DNA of 64,000 nucleotides, from positions 59,610 through 123,609 of the forward strand of contig NZ_JAELTX010000002.1 in the NCBI RefSeq assembly GCF_016429065.1, given 5' to 3'. Shown in pieces: positions 25,854 through 36,724 of the stretch. Under the pieces are notes generated by a model. That model saw nothing but the letters and a program-made list of their open reading frames with translations. It ran no database searches and was not told the DNA's origin. The translations under genes and the position numbers were made by a program. Positions within the stretch are counted from its first letter, which is position 1; each line of letters begins with the position of its first letter. The stretch is from Pedobacter sp. ASV17 (GTDB taxonomy: Bacteria; Bacteroidota; Bacteroidia; Sphingobacteriales; Sphingobacteriaceae).

Positions 25854-28800
25854 ATGAGTAAAATTCTACTAAAAAGAATTTTGCAGAAAATTTCAATTAC
25901 ACTGCTCTGGTGTTTTTTTCTGCAACTAAATGCTTCAGCCGGAAATGGAATTCCTGTGAACACTCTATCTAATGGTGTATCGTATGCCGATGAGGTGACA
26001 GGAAAAGTGACAGAACTTTCGGGCAAACCCCTACTAGATGCTATTGTACAAATCAAGGGCAGGCCTAATAGCTTGGTATTGACTGATGCCGATGGCAAAT
26101 TTATGTTAAAGGCAGATCGAGGTGATGTGCTTATTTTTAAGGTAAACGGATTTAAAACGCAAGAAATTCCTTTTACCGGTCAGAAGGTAATTAATATCAC
26201 CTTGTTGGAAGACGACAGTCCATCCGATACGTTTAACGTGCTGTACGCTAAACAAAAGAAAAGCACCAACCTTGAGTCTGTATCAGAAATTAGGACTAAT
26301 GATCTAACAAAAACCATCTCATCACCAATATACGGCACTTTAACGGGTCGTTTACCAGGATTAACCACCTCTCAAAGCAGTGGCGAACCAGGCAATGATG
26401 GTTTAAGCTTAAGCTTAAGAGGCTTGGCTCCATTGGTTATTTTAGATGGTATTCCACAAACCTTTACTTCCATCAACCCAGAGCAAGTAGAATCGGTAAC
26501 AGTTTTAAAAGATGCCTTGGCTACGGCCATGATGGGTATCAGGGCCTCAAACGGAGTGGTGCTAATTACCACCAAAAAAGGACAGGAGGGACCTCAACGT
26601 ATCGGCTTTAAAGCCATGTATGGTTTTTCGAGACCAACCCAATTGCCTAAAACACTAGATGCCTATAATTACGCTTTGTTGTATAACGAGGCTTTAACTA
26701 ATGACGGTAGACCTGCGGTATATTCGCAAGCAGATTTAGACGCTTATAGAGATGGTAGCGATCCGTTTTACCATCCAAACGTAAATTGGCAAAATGAAAT
26801 ATTAAGGAAAGAAACACCTTACAGCCGCTACAATGTAGATATTTCTGGGGGTAAACAAACCGCCAAGTACTATGTAAGTCTTGATTATCTAGACCAACAA
26901 GGGATTTTTAAAGAGTCGGATGCGAACGCTAACAGCACCAACTCTAGTTACCAACGTTATGTATTCCGTTCAAATGTTTCATTAGACTTGAGCAAATACA
27001 TCACCACCAGCTTAAACTTGTTTGGTCGTTTGCAAACAGGTAACGAGCCAGGTGTTTCTACCAATACGCTGTACAGCAACATCATCAATACCCCAGCAAA
27101 TGCTTATCCTATTTTTAATGCTAACGGTAGTTTAGGTGCTAGCCAAGACTTTCAGCAAAACAATATCTACGGCCAAAACTACATGTCGGGTTATCAGGTA
27201 GGCTACACCCGCGATTTCAGGGTTGATTTAGCGGTAAAAGCAGATCTACAAAAAGTAACCCCTGGACTTTGGTTTAGAGCATTAAGTGCTATCAATACCT
27301 ACTTAGACCAAACCACGGTGAGAAGCAAGGCATTGGTAGCATTTTTACAAAGTAAAGATGGTTCTGGAAATCCAGTTTATACACAATACGGTACCCCAGC
27401 AGATCAAACTAATACCTTATTCACGAATACACAAAACCGTGTTTTTTACCTACAGGGAGAGTTTGGCTACAGTAAAAATGTAGGATCCCACAACTTCGAT
27501 GCCTTGCTAATCGCGAATAACGATTACCGTATGGGCGGGGCCGATTTAGCGTATAACATTAGAGGTTTTAGCGGGAGATTGGCGTACAATTACAAAGAAA
27601 AATACATGGTTCAGCTAGCGGCTGCCTATAACGGTACTTCAGAGCGCTATGCAAAAGGCTATGGCTACGGCTTATTCCCAGCATTAGGCTTAGGATGGAA
27701 CCTCAAAAAAGAAGACTTTTTAGTTAATAAAGCCAGTTGGTTGAATGATTTGAAGTTGAGAACTAGCTTTGGCCGTACTGGTAACTTCAATCCCAATAAC
27801 TATTACACCTATAACCAATATTATACTAGTGGAACTGGATATAACTTTGGAACAAACACGGGCGGTACAGTATCGGGTATAGAGCAGGGTGCTTTGGCTA
27901 ACCCTCACTTAACCTTCGAAAAAGCAAACAAGTTTAACGTAGGTGTAGATGCTTCTCTGTTCAACAACAAATTATCGTTAACTGCAGAATACTTCAATAA
28001 CAAGTATTTCGACTTGCTACAGTTAATTGGTAACAACACCCAAATTACTGGCGCTACTTACACCGTACGTAATCTTGGCGAGCGCAACTATTCAGGGTTC
28101 GAGTTTCAATTAAACTATCACAACAACATTGGAGATTTTAACTACTTCCTTTCTCCAAACTTCTCAACAGTAAGAACCAGAATAGTTTTTGCTGACGAAC
28201 CTGCCCGTCAATTTGCTTACCAAAGATTTACGGGTATGCCTGTAGGACAAGCTTATGGTTTAGTAGCTAATGGATTGTATCAAACACAAGCAGAAATTAA
28301 TGCGAGTGCAAAACCTGCCAACTTGGTCATTGTACCTGGTGATATTAAATATGTAGATCAAAATGGTGATAATGTTATCGACGAGAATGATTACGTAGCG
28401 ATTGGCAGAACAGCGCCAAGCTTGAATTTTGGTTTAAACTTGGGAGGTAGCTATAAAGGATTTGATTTTTCAGCTTTACTACAAGGGGTGGCCAACAATG
28501 ATATTTTTTTAACTGGAACTTCTTATTGGGCTTTTCAAGGGGCCAGGGGACAAGCTTACGAACACAATTTAGATAGATGGACACCAGCTACTGCGGCTAC
28601 AGCTACCTATCCTCGAGTAAGCGTTGGAACCAATGTAAACAATCAATATGGTTCAAGCTATTGGTTGCGCAATGGCGATTTCTTACGATTGAAGAGTGTG
28701 GAGTTGGGCTATACTTTTCCAATCAACTGGGTTAAAAAAGTGAAGGCTTCTAATGCGAGGTTATTTGTGAATGGCACCAATCTTTTCACCATTACTGGAT

Positions 28801-28883
28801 TGAAAAACCAAGATCCAGAAAACTACTTCAACGCATATCCCATCCAAAAAATGCTTGTGGCAGGCATCAGTGTTAAATTTTAA
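25854..28883 (+). CDS. SusC/RagA-family TonB-dependent receptor (first pair)
   Basis: 1009 residues. A signal peptide ends near ASAGNG (residue 30). A carboxypeptidase-regulatory-like domain (45-125, GKVTELSGKPLLDAIVQIKG) precedes the plug. The plug ends in NGVVLITTKKG, here with the diverged 'TVLKDALATAMMGIRASNG' where the family norm has a YG.RG motif. The rest is the 22-strand barrel, ending KMLVAGISVKF. It imports large oligosaccharides across the outer membrane with the SusD lipoprotein that follows 11 bp downstream. It opens the polysaccharide utilisation locus. Confidence 0.95.
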   Translation: MSKILLKRILQKISITLLWCFFLQLNASAGNGIPVNTLSNGVSYADEVTGKVTELSGKPLLDAIVQIKGRPNSLVLTDADGKFMLKADRGDVLIFKVNGFKTQEIPFTGQKVINITLLEDDSPSDTFNVLYAKQKKSTNLESVSEIRTNDLTKTISSPIYGTLTGRLPGLTTSQSSGEPGNDGLSLSLRGLAPLVILDGIPQTFTSINPEQVESVTVLKDALATAMMGIRASNGVVLITTKKGQEGPQRIGFKAMYGFSRPTQLPKTLDAYNYALLYNEALTNDGRPAVYSQADLDAYRDGSDPFYHPNVNWQNEILRKETPYSRYNVDISGGKQTAKYYVSLDYLDQQGIFKESDANANSTNSSYQRYVFRSNVSLDLSKYITTSLNLFGRLQTGNEPGVSTNTLYSNIINTPANAYPIFNANGSLGASQDFQQNNIYGQNYMSGYQVGYTRDFRVDLAVKADLQKVTPGLWFRALSAINTYLDQTTVRSKALVAFLQSKDGSGNPVYTQYGTPADQTNTLFTNTQNRVFYLQGEFGYSKNVGSHNFDALLIANNDYRMGGADLAYNIRGFSGRLAYNYKEKYMVQLAAAYNGTSERYAKGYGYGLFPALGLGWNLKKEDFLVNKASWLNDLKLRTSFGRTGNFNPNNYYTYNQYYTSGTGYNFGTNTGGTVSGIEQGALANPHLTFEKANKFNVGVDASLFNNKLSLTAEYFNNKYFDLLQLIGNNTQITGATYTVRNLGERNYSGFEFQLNYHNNIGDFNYFLSPNFSTVRTRIVFADEPARQFAYQRFTGMPVGQAYGLVANGLYQTQAEINASAKPANLVIVPGDIKYVDQNGDNVIDENDYVAIGRTAPSLNFGLNLGGSYKGFDFSALLQGVANNDIFLTGTSYWAFQGARGQAYEHNLDRWTPATAATATYPRVSVGTNVNNQYGSSYWLRNGDFLRLKSVELGYTFPINWVKKVKASNARLFVNGTNLFTITGLKNQDPENYFNAYPIQKMLVAGISVKF

Positions 28884-28894
28884 GAACGAAGAAT

Positions 28895-30586
28895 ATGAAG
28901 AAATTATTGATAGCAGTAATGACTGCACTTTCTTTGGTAGGCTGTACTAAAATTGAAGACGGACCTCTTGAAAGAATTACCGAAAACTACGTGTTTGATC
29001 CAACCGATAAGAACGGGTTTTATGCGGAGCAATTTTTAAATAACATTTACTCGCTTTTACCTAACGGATATAACCGCGTAGGAGGCGATTTGCTTGACGC
29101 TGCCACAGATGATGCCATGCCATCAAGAAATGCCGTAAGCATTGAGCGCTTTACCACTTCATCATTAAGTGCTTTAACTAATCCCGATGATGCTTGGGCT
29201 AAAAACTACGAAGGCATCCGCAAGGCCAATATCTTTTTAAAGAACATTGATATTGTACCTGTACCCGCCAAAATCCCTTTTTGGAAATCCGAAACCCGTT
29301 TTTTAAGAGCCATGTTTTATTTTGAACTGCTAAAAAGATATGGCGGTGTGCCATTAATTGGAGATGAAGTGTTGGACGCTGAAAAGCCAAAAAACTTTAG
29401 CCGAAGCAGTTTCGAAGAATGTATCAACTATATCGTAGCCGAATGTGATGCCATTAAAGGTGCGGTAAGGCCAGATCCTTTAGCAGCTGGCGATTACGGT
29501 AGAATCTCGAACGGTGTGGTGCTGGCATTAAAAGCAAGAACCTTATTGTACGCCGCTAGTCCGCTTTATAACGGTGGTAACATTGGCGGTACGGCAGATC
29601 AAAAGAGATTTCAAGGTTATGCCAATTTTGATGCAGAACGTTGGAATTTAGCCGCACAGGCAGCCAACGATTTAATGATTACTGGAAAGTTCAAAATAGA
29701 TGGCGTAACCTTTAACAACGTATTCATCGTTAGAAAAAATGATGAAGTGATTTTAGGTTACTTGCGCAATAACAGTTCCGATTTAGAGACCAACAATGGT
29801 CCAGTGGGTTATGCTTTGGCCAGTGCACAAGGCAGAACCAGCCCAACGCAAGATTTGGTAGAAGCATTTCCAGGTTTAAACGGCAGGGATATTACTGATC
29901 CAGTTTCGGGCTTTGTAGCTACCAATCCATATGTAAACCGTGACCCTCGTTTGGCCAGTACCGTGTTGTATAATGGGGTAAACTGGTTAAGCCGTCCGTT
30001 GCAAACTTATGAAGGAGGTTTAGATAAGCCGAACAATAACAGCACGCAAACCAAAACAGGATACTACCTGCGTAAGCATTTGGGCAACTTTACTGCCGCA
30101 ACGTTGTACAGTGCACAACCACATAACTTCCCAATTTTTCGTTATGCCGAAGTAATGTTGAACTACGCCGAAGCCCGAAATGAGTATTTAACGGCACCAG
30201 ATGCCAGTGTTTACAAAGTATTGCAAGACATCAGAAAAAGGGCTCTGATTACCGCTGGTACTACGCCAGGCTATTTATATGGCTTAAAATCATCGGGTAT
30301 GACCAAAGACGAGATGCGCATCGCCATCCGTAACGAACGTCGCATAGAGATGGCATTTGAAGAGCAACGTTTTTGGGATTTGAGAAGATGGAAAACTGCC
30401 GAAACCGAATTGAACAAGAATTTAAATGGGATGATGATCACTAGGAATGCCACTACAGGAGCATTGACTTACCAAAAAACTGTAGTGGGCAAAATCAGCT
30501 TTGCTAATCCTAGAATGTATTTCTATCCAATACCATACTCTGAAATCATAAAAAATACAAACCTAGTACAAAACACGGGTTGGTAA
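28895..30586 (+). CDS. SusD/RagB-family surface lipoprotein (first pair)
   Basis: 563 residues. The lipoprotein signal SLVGC places the lipidated Cys at 17. The helical SusD fold follows, with TPR-like segments (RFLRAMFYFELLKRYGGVP, ALKARTLLYAASPLYNGGN) and the C-terminal RRIEMAFEEQRFWDLRRWK signature. It binds glycan at the cell surface and works as a lid for the preceding SusC. Translated 11 bp after susC and 15 bp before the second susC, in one operon. Confidence 0.95.
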   Translation: MKKLLIAVMTALSLVGCTKIEDGPLERITENYVFDPTDKNGFYAEQFLNNIYSLLPNGYNRVGGDLLDAATDDAMPSRNAVSIERFTTSSLSALTNPDDAWAKNYEGIRKANIFLKNIDIVPVPAKIPFWKSETRFLRAMFYFELLKRYGGVPLIGDEVLDAEKPKNFSRSSFEECINYIVAECDAIKGAVRPDPLAAGDYGRISNGVVLALKARTLLYAASPLYNGGNIGGTADQKRFQGYANFDAERWNLAAQAANDLMITGKFKIDGVTFNNVFIVRKNDEVILGYLRNNSSDLETNNGPVGYALASAQGRTSPTQDLVEAFPGLNGRDITDPVSGFVATNPYVNRDPRLASTVLYNGVNWLSRPLQTYEGGLDKPNNNSTQTKTGYYLRKHLGNFTAATLYSAQPHNFPIFRYAEVMLNYAEARNEYLTAPDASVYKVLQDIRKRALITAGTTPGYLYGLKSSGMTKDEMRIAIRNERRIEMAFEEQRFWDLRRWKTAETELNKNLNGMMITRNATTGALTYQKTVVGKISFANPRMYFYPIPYSEIIKNTNLVQNTGW

Positions 30587-30601
30587 TTAATCCATTTGAA
30601 A

Positions 30602-33600
30602 ATGAAAAGATATTTATTAACGATATATTTATTGTTGCTCTGCGGTATCACTTGGGCGCAGCAGCAAGCGGTTACAGGAACGGTTAGCGATAAAAATGAG
30701 ACGCTTATTGGCGTGTCGGTTATTGAAAAAGACCAACCTGCCAACGGTACACAAACCGACCAAAATGGTAAATTTAAGCTTACCCTAAAAGGCAGTAGTA
30801 AAACCATCATCTTTAAGTACATTGGCTACCTGTCTAAAGAAGTGGTGGTAGGCAACCAATCCAACATCAACGTAACTTTAGAAGTGGATGCCAAAGGCTT
30901 GGAAGAAGTAATTGTGGTAGCTTACGGTACGCAGAAAAAAATCACCAATACAGGTTCTACCAGTGCCATTTCGGGCGATGATATTAGACAAACCCCTGCG
31001 GCCAGTTTACAAAATACCTTGATTGGCCGTGTACCAGGAATTACCACACAACAACGTTCTGGTCAGCCGGGTAGCGATGGTGCGGTGTTGTTGATCCGCG
31101 GTTTAAGTACCACCAATGGTAATGGTGCGCCCCTAATTATTGTGGATGACTTGGAGTATTTTGGAAACATTGCTGAAATAGATCCAGACCAGATTGAAAC
31201 CTTCACCACTTTAAAAGATGCGGCTACCACTGCCGTTTATGGGATCAAAGGTGCCAATGGGGTAGTGGTAATTACCACCAAAAGAGGCAAAAGCGGGAAG
31301 GCACAAATTACTTTCCGTACCGAGAACAGTGTCCAAACGCCTACCTACATGCCCGAGTACTTGGATTCATATCGAGCGGCTTTGTTGGTCAATCAGGCAT
31401 TAATTAACGACGAACAAGCGCCTCGTTTTTCGCAAACCGATTTGGATCACTTTAAAAATGGCACCGATCCTTATGGACACCCTAATGTAAATTGGACCGA
31501 TGAGCTATTGAGAAAATACAGCATTCAGTCTCGTAACAACATCAACATACAAGGTGGGGTTGATAAGGCTAAATATTACGTTTCAGCAGGCTATTTGTTC
31601 CAAAATGGTTTGATCAAAGACTTTTCTAAACTGTCTGGAATGGATAACAACTACTATTACAAACGTTATAATTTCAGATCCAATTTAGATTTACAGCCTA
31701 CCAAAACCCTAAGCCTAAGTTTAGATTTATCGGGTACGTTTGCCGAAAGAAACAGCCCAACCAATGGCGGTAGAAATAACCGTAACAACATTTTCTTTGA
31801 GCTAAGTGATGCCAACCAATTGCCACCTTATGCTTATTCTATTTATAATCCCGATGGTTCATTTGGCGTAAACAGCAATATCCTCAATAATAACGTGGTA
31901 GGCCGTTTAACTTACTATGGCTACAATCGTCAGTTTACCAATGACATTACCGCCAACTTTAGGGCCAATCAAAATTTAAACTTCATTACCAAAGGATTAT
32001 CGGCTAAGGGAGTAGTGGGTTTTAACGGACAATATGGTTTCAATAGAAATATGACCAGGGGAACAGGTAACGATTTCCCATCGTACTATTACAACCCCGC
32101 CAATGATACCTACACCATTTCTAATACCAATTTTTATCGCATAGGCTTACCAAACTTGAGTTATTCGGCAACAGATAGCTACAAACGTTTAAACTGGCAG
32201 GCCTCTGTTAACTACGATCGTACTTTCTCCAGTCACCACGTGTATGCCTTGGCCTTGTACAATACGCAAAACAACGTAACCAATGCCAACGAGCCAAGTG
32301 GCTTTAGAGGCTATACCTTTAGGGCGGGATATGACTATAAGCAGAAGTATTTGATAGAATTGAACGCAGGTTACAATGGTTCAAGTGCCTTCGTGTCAAA
32401 TAAACGATACGCTTGGTTCCCAGCCATCTCTTTGGGTTGGAACGTGGCCGAAGAATCTTTCTTTAAAGACAACATTAAGTTTGTTGACCTGTTTAAAATT
32501 AGAGGTTCATTTGGTAAAACAGGTAGCGACGATATCGGGAACTTTGCTTACACCTATTTACCAACCTACGTTAACGGTGGCTCTTATTCCATTGGCGAAA
32601 ACCACACGGGTATTACAGGAATTAGAGAAGGCCTGTTGGCGCAAAATCCAACTTGGGAAACAGAAGAGCAGGCTAACATTGGGGTAGACATCAATATGTT
32701 TAAGGGCAAATTGAAAATTGTGGCCGATGTATTTGATCGTTACCGTTACAACATCCTTACGTCTAGAACCCTGTCAAACATTGCTGGGATTACGCCAAGT
32801 CAGTTGCCACCATCCAACATTAACCGAGTAAGTAATAGAGGTTTCGAAACACAGATTACTTATTTGGGCAATATCAATAAGTTAGGTTTTAACATCAGTG
32901 GAAACATCTCGGTATCCAAAAATAAAATCCTGTTTATGGACGAAGCAACGCCACCGTATGACTATCAACGTCTTACAGGTAAGCCATTGGGCAGTATTTT
33001 AGGCTATAACTTTTTAGGTTTTTATACCCAGGAAGAAATTGATAACCCAGCAGTGCCAAAGCCTACCACTGGAATTACCAGGGCGGGAGATTTGAAATAT
33101 TCTGACTTAAATGGCGATGGAGTAGTAAACGTAGACGACAGAATGGTGTTGGCCCTGCCTAACTTGCCTAATACCATTATGGGCCTAACCATTGGTTTAA
33201 ATTACGGAAACTTTGCTTTCACCATTACCGCTCAAAGTGCCTTAAACTTTGCCAGAAGATCAGCGGCAGAAGCCATTAGACCAGGTTTAAATAACTTTAG
33301 AGAGATACACGAACAAGCATGGACGCCACAAAACAGTGTTAATCCTAGCTTCCCTCGCTTAAGCTTGGCAGGTTCTAACTTGAACGATCCAGCAGCGCAC
33401 CCCTCAAATTACTGGTTCAGAAGCAGTGATTATTTGAGGATTAAAACCGCCGAGTTCTCTTACTCATTGCCTAAAACCTTTGTGAATAAAATAGGCTTAC
33501 AAGTGGCTAGGATATATGTGAATGGCTACAACTTAGTGACCTGGGGCTTAAAAGAGAAAAACATCTACAATACCGATCCAGAAAATACTTCTGGTAATGA

Positions 33601-33661
33601 TGGTGCTGGTTTTTACCCTCAAACCAAAGTTTACAATTTAGGATTACAAATTTCATTTTAA
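30602..33661 (+). CDS. SusC/RagA-family TonB-dependent receptor (second pair)
   Basis: 1019 residues from ATG 30602. The signal peptide ends ITWAQ, and a CarboxypepD_reg-like domain spans 24-95. The plug carries the canonical AYGTQKK TonB-box region, RQTPAASLQNTLIGRVPGI, and AVYGIKGANGVVVITTKRG. The barrel ends YNLGLQISF. It differs clearly from the first SusC of the locus, so the locus probably has two import systems for different glycan lengths or forms. Its SusD follows by 4 bp. Confidence 0.95.
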   Translation: MKRYLLTIYLLLLCGITWAQQQAVTGTVSDKNETLIGVSVIEKDQPANGTQTDQNGKFKLTLKGSSKTIIFKYIGYLSKEVVVGNQSNINVTLEVDAKGLEEVIVVAYGTQKKITNTGSTSAISGDDIRQTPAASLQNTLIGRVPGITTQQRSGQPGSDGAVLLIRGLSTTNGNGAPLIIVDDLEYFGNIAEIDPDQIETFTTLKDAATTAVYGIKGANGVVVITTKRGKSGKAQITFRTENSVQTPTYMPEYLDSYRAALLVNQALINDEQAPRFSQTDLDHFKNGTDPYGHPNVNWTDELLRKYSIQSRNNINIQGGVDKAKYYVSAGYLFQNGLIKDFSKLSGMDNNYYYKRYNFRSNLDLQPTKTLSLSLDLSGTFAERNSPTNGGRNNRNNIFFELSDANQLPPYAYSIYNPDGSFGVNSNILNNNVVGRLTYYGYNRQFTNDITANFRANQNLNFITKGLSAKGVVGFNGQYGFNRNMTRGTGNDFPSYYYNPANDTYTISNTNFYRIGLPNLSYSATDSYKRLNWQASVNYDRTFSSHHVYALALYNTQNNVTNANEPSGFRGYTFRAGYDYKQKYLIELNAGYNGSSAFVSNKRYAWFPAISLGWNVAEESFFKDNIKFVDLFKIRGSFGKTGSDDIGNFAYTYLPTYVNGGSYSIGENHTGITGIREGLLAQNPTWETEEQANIGVDINMFKGKLKIVADVFDRYRYNILTSRTLSNIAGITPSQLPPSNINRVSNRGFETQITYLGNINKLGFNISGNISVSKNKILFMDEATPPYDYQRLTGKPLGSILGYNFLGFYTQEEIDNPAVPKPTTGITRAGDLKYSDLNGDGVVNVDDRMVLALPNLPNTIMGLTIGLNYGNFAFTITAQSALNFARRSAAEAIRPGLNNFREIHEQAWTPQNSVNPSFPRLSLAGSNLNDPAAHPSNYWFRSSDYLRIKTAEFSYSLPKTFVNKIGLQVARIYVNGYNLVTWGLKEKNIYNTDPENTSGNDGAGFYPQTKVYNLGLQISF

Positions 33662-33665
33662 GGAC

Positions 33666-35471
33666 ATGAAAAGAAAGATATACAGCAGCTTATTTATAAT
33701 CGTGGCCGTTGCCTTGATTTATTCATGCAAAAAGACCGACATTTTAGATGGTAAGCTCAATACCGAGCTGAATGAAGAAACCACCTTTGCAGATAGTGCC
33801 AGAACCAGTAATTACTTATTTGGCGTGTATTCTGATATATTCTTCGAGTTTAGCTCAAGATACTACAATTCTGGAAACGGTAGTGGTATTACCGCTGGTA
33901 CTGCCGAAGCTTGCGACGAAGGAAACCACCGTTTATTTGGTGCAACCCAGCCCTTTGTGGTCATTTATACAGGGAGTTTGGCCTCAGTGGTATCAAGTGG
34001 ATCCAACCAAAACCCTTATACCGTAGCTTACGATAAATCGTTTGCGAATATCCGTAGGGCAAACATCTTTTTAGCAAACGTTGATCGTTCACCGATATCT
34101 GCTGCCTTAAAAAAACAAACCAAAGCCGAAGCCAGATTTTTAAGAGCTTGGTATTACTCCATTTTGATTAAACATTTCGGAGGGGTGCCTTTGTTGGAAG
34201 ATAAAATTTTTAAACCTGCCGATTTGATCGACATCACCAGAAACTCTTACGAAGAGTGCGTGAACTATATTGTGAGCGAACTGGATGCCATCACGCCAGA
34301 TTTACCAGCCAACTACAATGCGCAAAATTATGGTCGTATTACCAGCGTATCCTGCAAAGCATTAAAATCAAGAGTGTTACTTTTTGCCGCAAGTCCATTG
34401 TTTAACGGTGGTAATATCGGTAAAACCGAAGCACAAAAAAAGGTAGTAGGTTATGCCGCTTATGATGCCACTCGTTGGACAAAAGCAGCCACTGCCGCCA
34501 AAGAAGCTTTGGATATGGCAGCAGCCAACGGCTATGAGCTTTATGAAGACAATTCTGTCCCAGGTTTGGGCTTCGGAAAAGTATTTACCCTACGTGTAAA
34601 TAAAGAATTTTTGTTAAATGGTATGGCTGCGGGTTCAAAAACTTTGGAGGGAGCGTTATTGCCTGTTTCAAGAGGGGTAACCACTCCACAGGCCATGCCT
34701 TCGCAAAACTTGGTAGATGCTTTTGGAACCATTAATGGCAAGCCCACAGAAACCGACTTGAAATCGCCCACCAACCCAACAGGATTTGATCCTGCTAACC
34801 CTTATGTGAACCGCGATCCACGTTTAAACTATACCGTAATTTATAACCAAATGTTGTGGTTTAACAATGCTACAGGAAATAAACAGCCTGTAAATACCTA
34901 CATTGGTGTGCAAGATGGCTGGTCGGTAAATGGTTCGGCAGGTTTAACTTATGCTACAGGCTATTTTTGGAGAAAGATGATGGACGACGGAACGGCAAAC
35001 AACGGTGGACCCACCTTGCAACGTACTTGGGGCTTAATTCGTTTGGCCGAAGTGATGTTGAACTATGCCGAAGCCGCTAACGAAGACAACAACATTACCG
35101 CTGCTTACGATCAATTGAAATTATTGAGAAAAAGAGCTGGCATTTTAATCGGTGCAGATGGCAATTATGGTTTAAAACCATCTATGACCAAAGATGAAAT
35201 GCGTTTAGTGATCCAAAATGAGCGTATGGTAGAACTGGCTTATGAAGGACATCGTTTCTTTGACGTTCGCCGTTGGAAACTAGCCATGGAAAAATTTAAT
35301 TTTACCATGACAGGGATGCAGATTACCCGTACAGGAAATACTTATACCTATAATAAAGTGCCTATTACCAATAATGCCAATCGTGTTTTTAAGGAAGCCA
35401 ATTACTTTTTTCCAATTGCACAATCAGAAATCAGTAGAGTACCTGCTTTAATACAAAACCCAGGTTACTAA
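33666..35471 (+). CDS. SusD/RagB-family surface lipoprotein (second pair)
   Basis: 601 residues. The lipoprotein signal ends IYSC (Cys21). It has the usual SusD helices (AEARFLRAWYYSILIKHFGGVP) and C-terminal ERMVELAYEGHRFFDVRRWK. It is longer than the first SusD (563). It pairs with the SusC ending 4 bp before. It ends the transporter part of the operon and is followed by a strong hairpin before the enzyme genes. Confidence 0.95.
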   Translation: MKRKIYSSLFIIVAVALIYSCKKTDILDGKLNTELNEETTFADSARTSNYLFGVYSDIFFEFSSRYYNSGNGSGITAGTAEACDEGNHRLFGATQPFVVIYTGSLASVVSSGSNQNPYTVAYDKSFANIRRANIFLANVDRSPISAALKKQTKAEARFLRAWYYSILIKHFGGVPLLEDKIFKPADLIDITRNSYEECVNYIVSELDAITPDLPANYNAQNYGRITSVSCKALKSRVLLFAASPLFNGGNIGKTEAQKKVVGYAAYDATRWTKAATAAKEALDMAAANGYELYEDNSVPGLGFGKVFTLRVNKEFLLNGMAAGSKTLEGALLPVSRGVTTPQAMPSQNLVDAFGTINGKPTETDLKSPTNPTGFDPANPYVNRDPRLNYTVIYNQMLWFNNATGNKQPVNTYIGVQDGWSVNGSAGLTYATGYFWRKMMDDGTANNGGPTLQRTWGLIRLAEVMLNYAEAANEDNNITAAYDQLKLLRKRAGILIGADGNYGLKPSMTKDEMRLVIQNERMVELAYEGHRFFDVRRWKLAMEKFNFTMTGMQITRTGNTYTYNKVPITNNANRVFKEANYFFPIAQSEISRVPALIQNPGY

Positions 35472-35477
35472 TCCATA

Positions 35478-35513
35478 AAGCGTTCCCTAAGCCTAAATAC
35501 TTAGGGAACGCTT
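35478..35513. promoter_or_regulatory. 14-bp perfect hairpin between susD and the enzyme genes
   Basis: AAGCGTTCCCTAAG pairs perfectly with CTTAGGGAACGCTT around an 8-base loop, 7 bases after the second susD stop. It lacks a T tract, so it looks more like an RNA-stability or processing element, or a weak attenuator, than a full terminator. It could keep susCD transcripts above the enzyme transcripts. Confidence 0.6.
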
Positions 35514-35547
35514 ATCTTTAATCCATTGAAAACCTAAATCAGCGCAC

Positions 35548-36720
35548 ATGGCATTACCCTCCAGAATACAATCAATAGACGTGTTAAGAGTAATTACCAT
35601 GTTCTTCATGATTTTTGTTAATGATGTAGCAGGGGTAGGCCGTATCCCAGCATGGATTGGACACACCGCTGCAGAGGTGGATGGTATGGGTTTTTCGGAC
35701 ATCATTTTTCCTGCCTTTTTATTCATTGTAGGCCTATCGTTGCCCTTTGCCACTCAAACCAGGATAAAAAAAGGAGATGGGATGCTCGCCATTGCAGCGC
35801 ACATTTTATTGCGTTCCATAGCTTTAATTGTCATGGGTTTTTTTCATGTCAACCTCGAGAGTTACAACAGTGAGCTGGCAGGATTGGCAAAACCCATTTA
35901 TACTTTGCTGCTCACTACAGGTTTTTTTCTGGTTTGGCTCGACTATCCAAAAGAATCATCGAACATTAAGAAATATGGCCTTACCGCGATCGGTATCATC
36001 CTTATTTTAGTAATGGCTTGCCTGTATAAAGGTGGCAATGCCGAAAATCCACAAGGCTTGGCTCCACATTGGTGGGGTATTTTAGGTTTAATTGGCTGGG
36101 CCTATCTGTTCTCAGCATTAACTTACCTGCTCACTAGAGGGAAAATGTGGTGGCTGTTTATTGCTTTTGTTGTTTATGCCCTCATCAATATCACCACCCA
36201 TATGGGGCTACTACACGTTAATTTGTGGCAAATAGGCGATGCCTCGTCCATTACTTTAATGATGGGCGGCGCTGTGATTGCTACCTGCTACCAATATCTC
36301 ATTGCCCAACAACAAAGCAAAAAACTATGGTGGTTATTGAGCTTGGCTGCACTGCTTAGCATTATTTTGGGCTTTGCGCTCAGACCATACGCTGGCGGAA
36401 TTTCAAAGATTTACGCCACGCCAGCTTGGGTATTCATTTGCATGGGAATTACCCTTTTTACCTTCCAGCTCATGATCTATTTGGTGGATGTGAAAGGCAA
36501 AAAGGATTGGTTTAAATGGATCAAGCCCGCAGGTACCAGTACCCTTACCTGCTATCTCATACCTTATGTCCTATATGCCATCCTTAGCTTGGCGCATTTC
36601 AATTATCCTTCCTTTTTTAATGAAGGTATGGGAGGCATTATACGCTCGTTCTTGGTGGCATTTATCATCATCAGAATAGTAGCATTGATGGAAAAATACC
36701 GTATTCGTTTAAAAGTTTAA
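35548..36720 (+). CDS. HGSNAT/NagX-like membrane acyltransferase (DUF5009 type)
   Basis: 390 residues with about 10-11 membrane helices. The start IQSIDVLRVITMFFMIFVND and the PAFLFIVGLSLPFA segment are typical of heparan-alpha-glucosaminide N-acetyltransferase-like proteins, called NagX in bacterial GlcNAc loci. The human enzyme acetylates terminal glucosamine using cytosolic acetyl-CoA. The bacterial role is unproven but is repeatedly tied to amino-sugar use. It lies directly before a GH18 gene in the same operon (4-bp gap), supporting a GlcNAc-containing substrate. Confidence 0.88.
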   Translation: MALPSRIQSIDVLRVITMFFMIFVNDVAGVGRIPAWIGHTAAEVDGMGFSDIIFPAFLFIVGLSLPFATQTRIKKGDGMLAIAAHILLRSIALIVMGFFHVNLESYNSELAGLAKPIYTLLLTTGFFLVWLDYPKESSNIKKYGLTAIGIILILVMACLYKGGNAENPQGLAPHWWGILGLIGWAYLFSALTYLLTRGKMWWLFIAFVVYALINITTHMGLLHVNLWQIGDASSITLMMGGAVIATCYQYLIAQQQSKKLWWLLSLAALLSIILGFALRPYAGGISKIYATPAWVFICMGITLFTFQLMIYLVDVKGKKDWFKWIKPAGTSTLTCYLIPYVLYAILSLAHFNYPSFFNEGMGGIIRSFLVAFIIIRIVALMEKYRIRLKV

Positions 36721-36724
36721 CATC

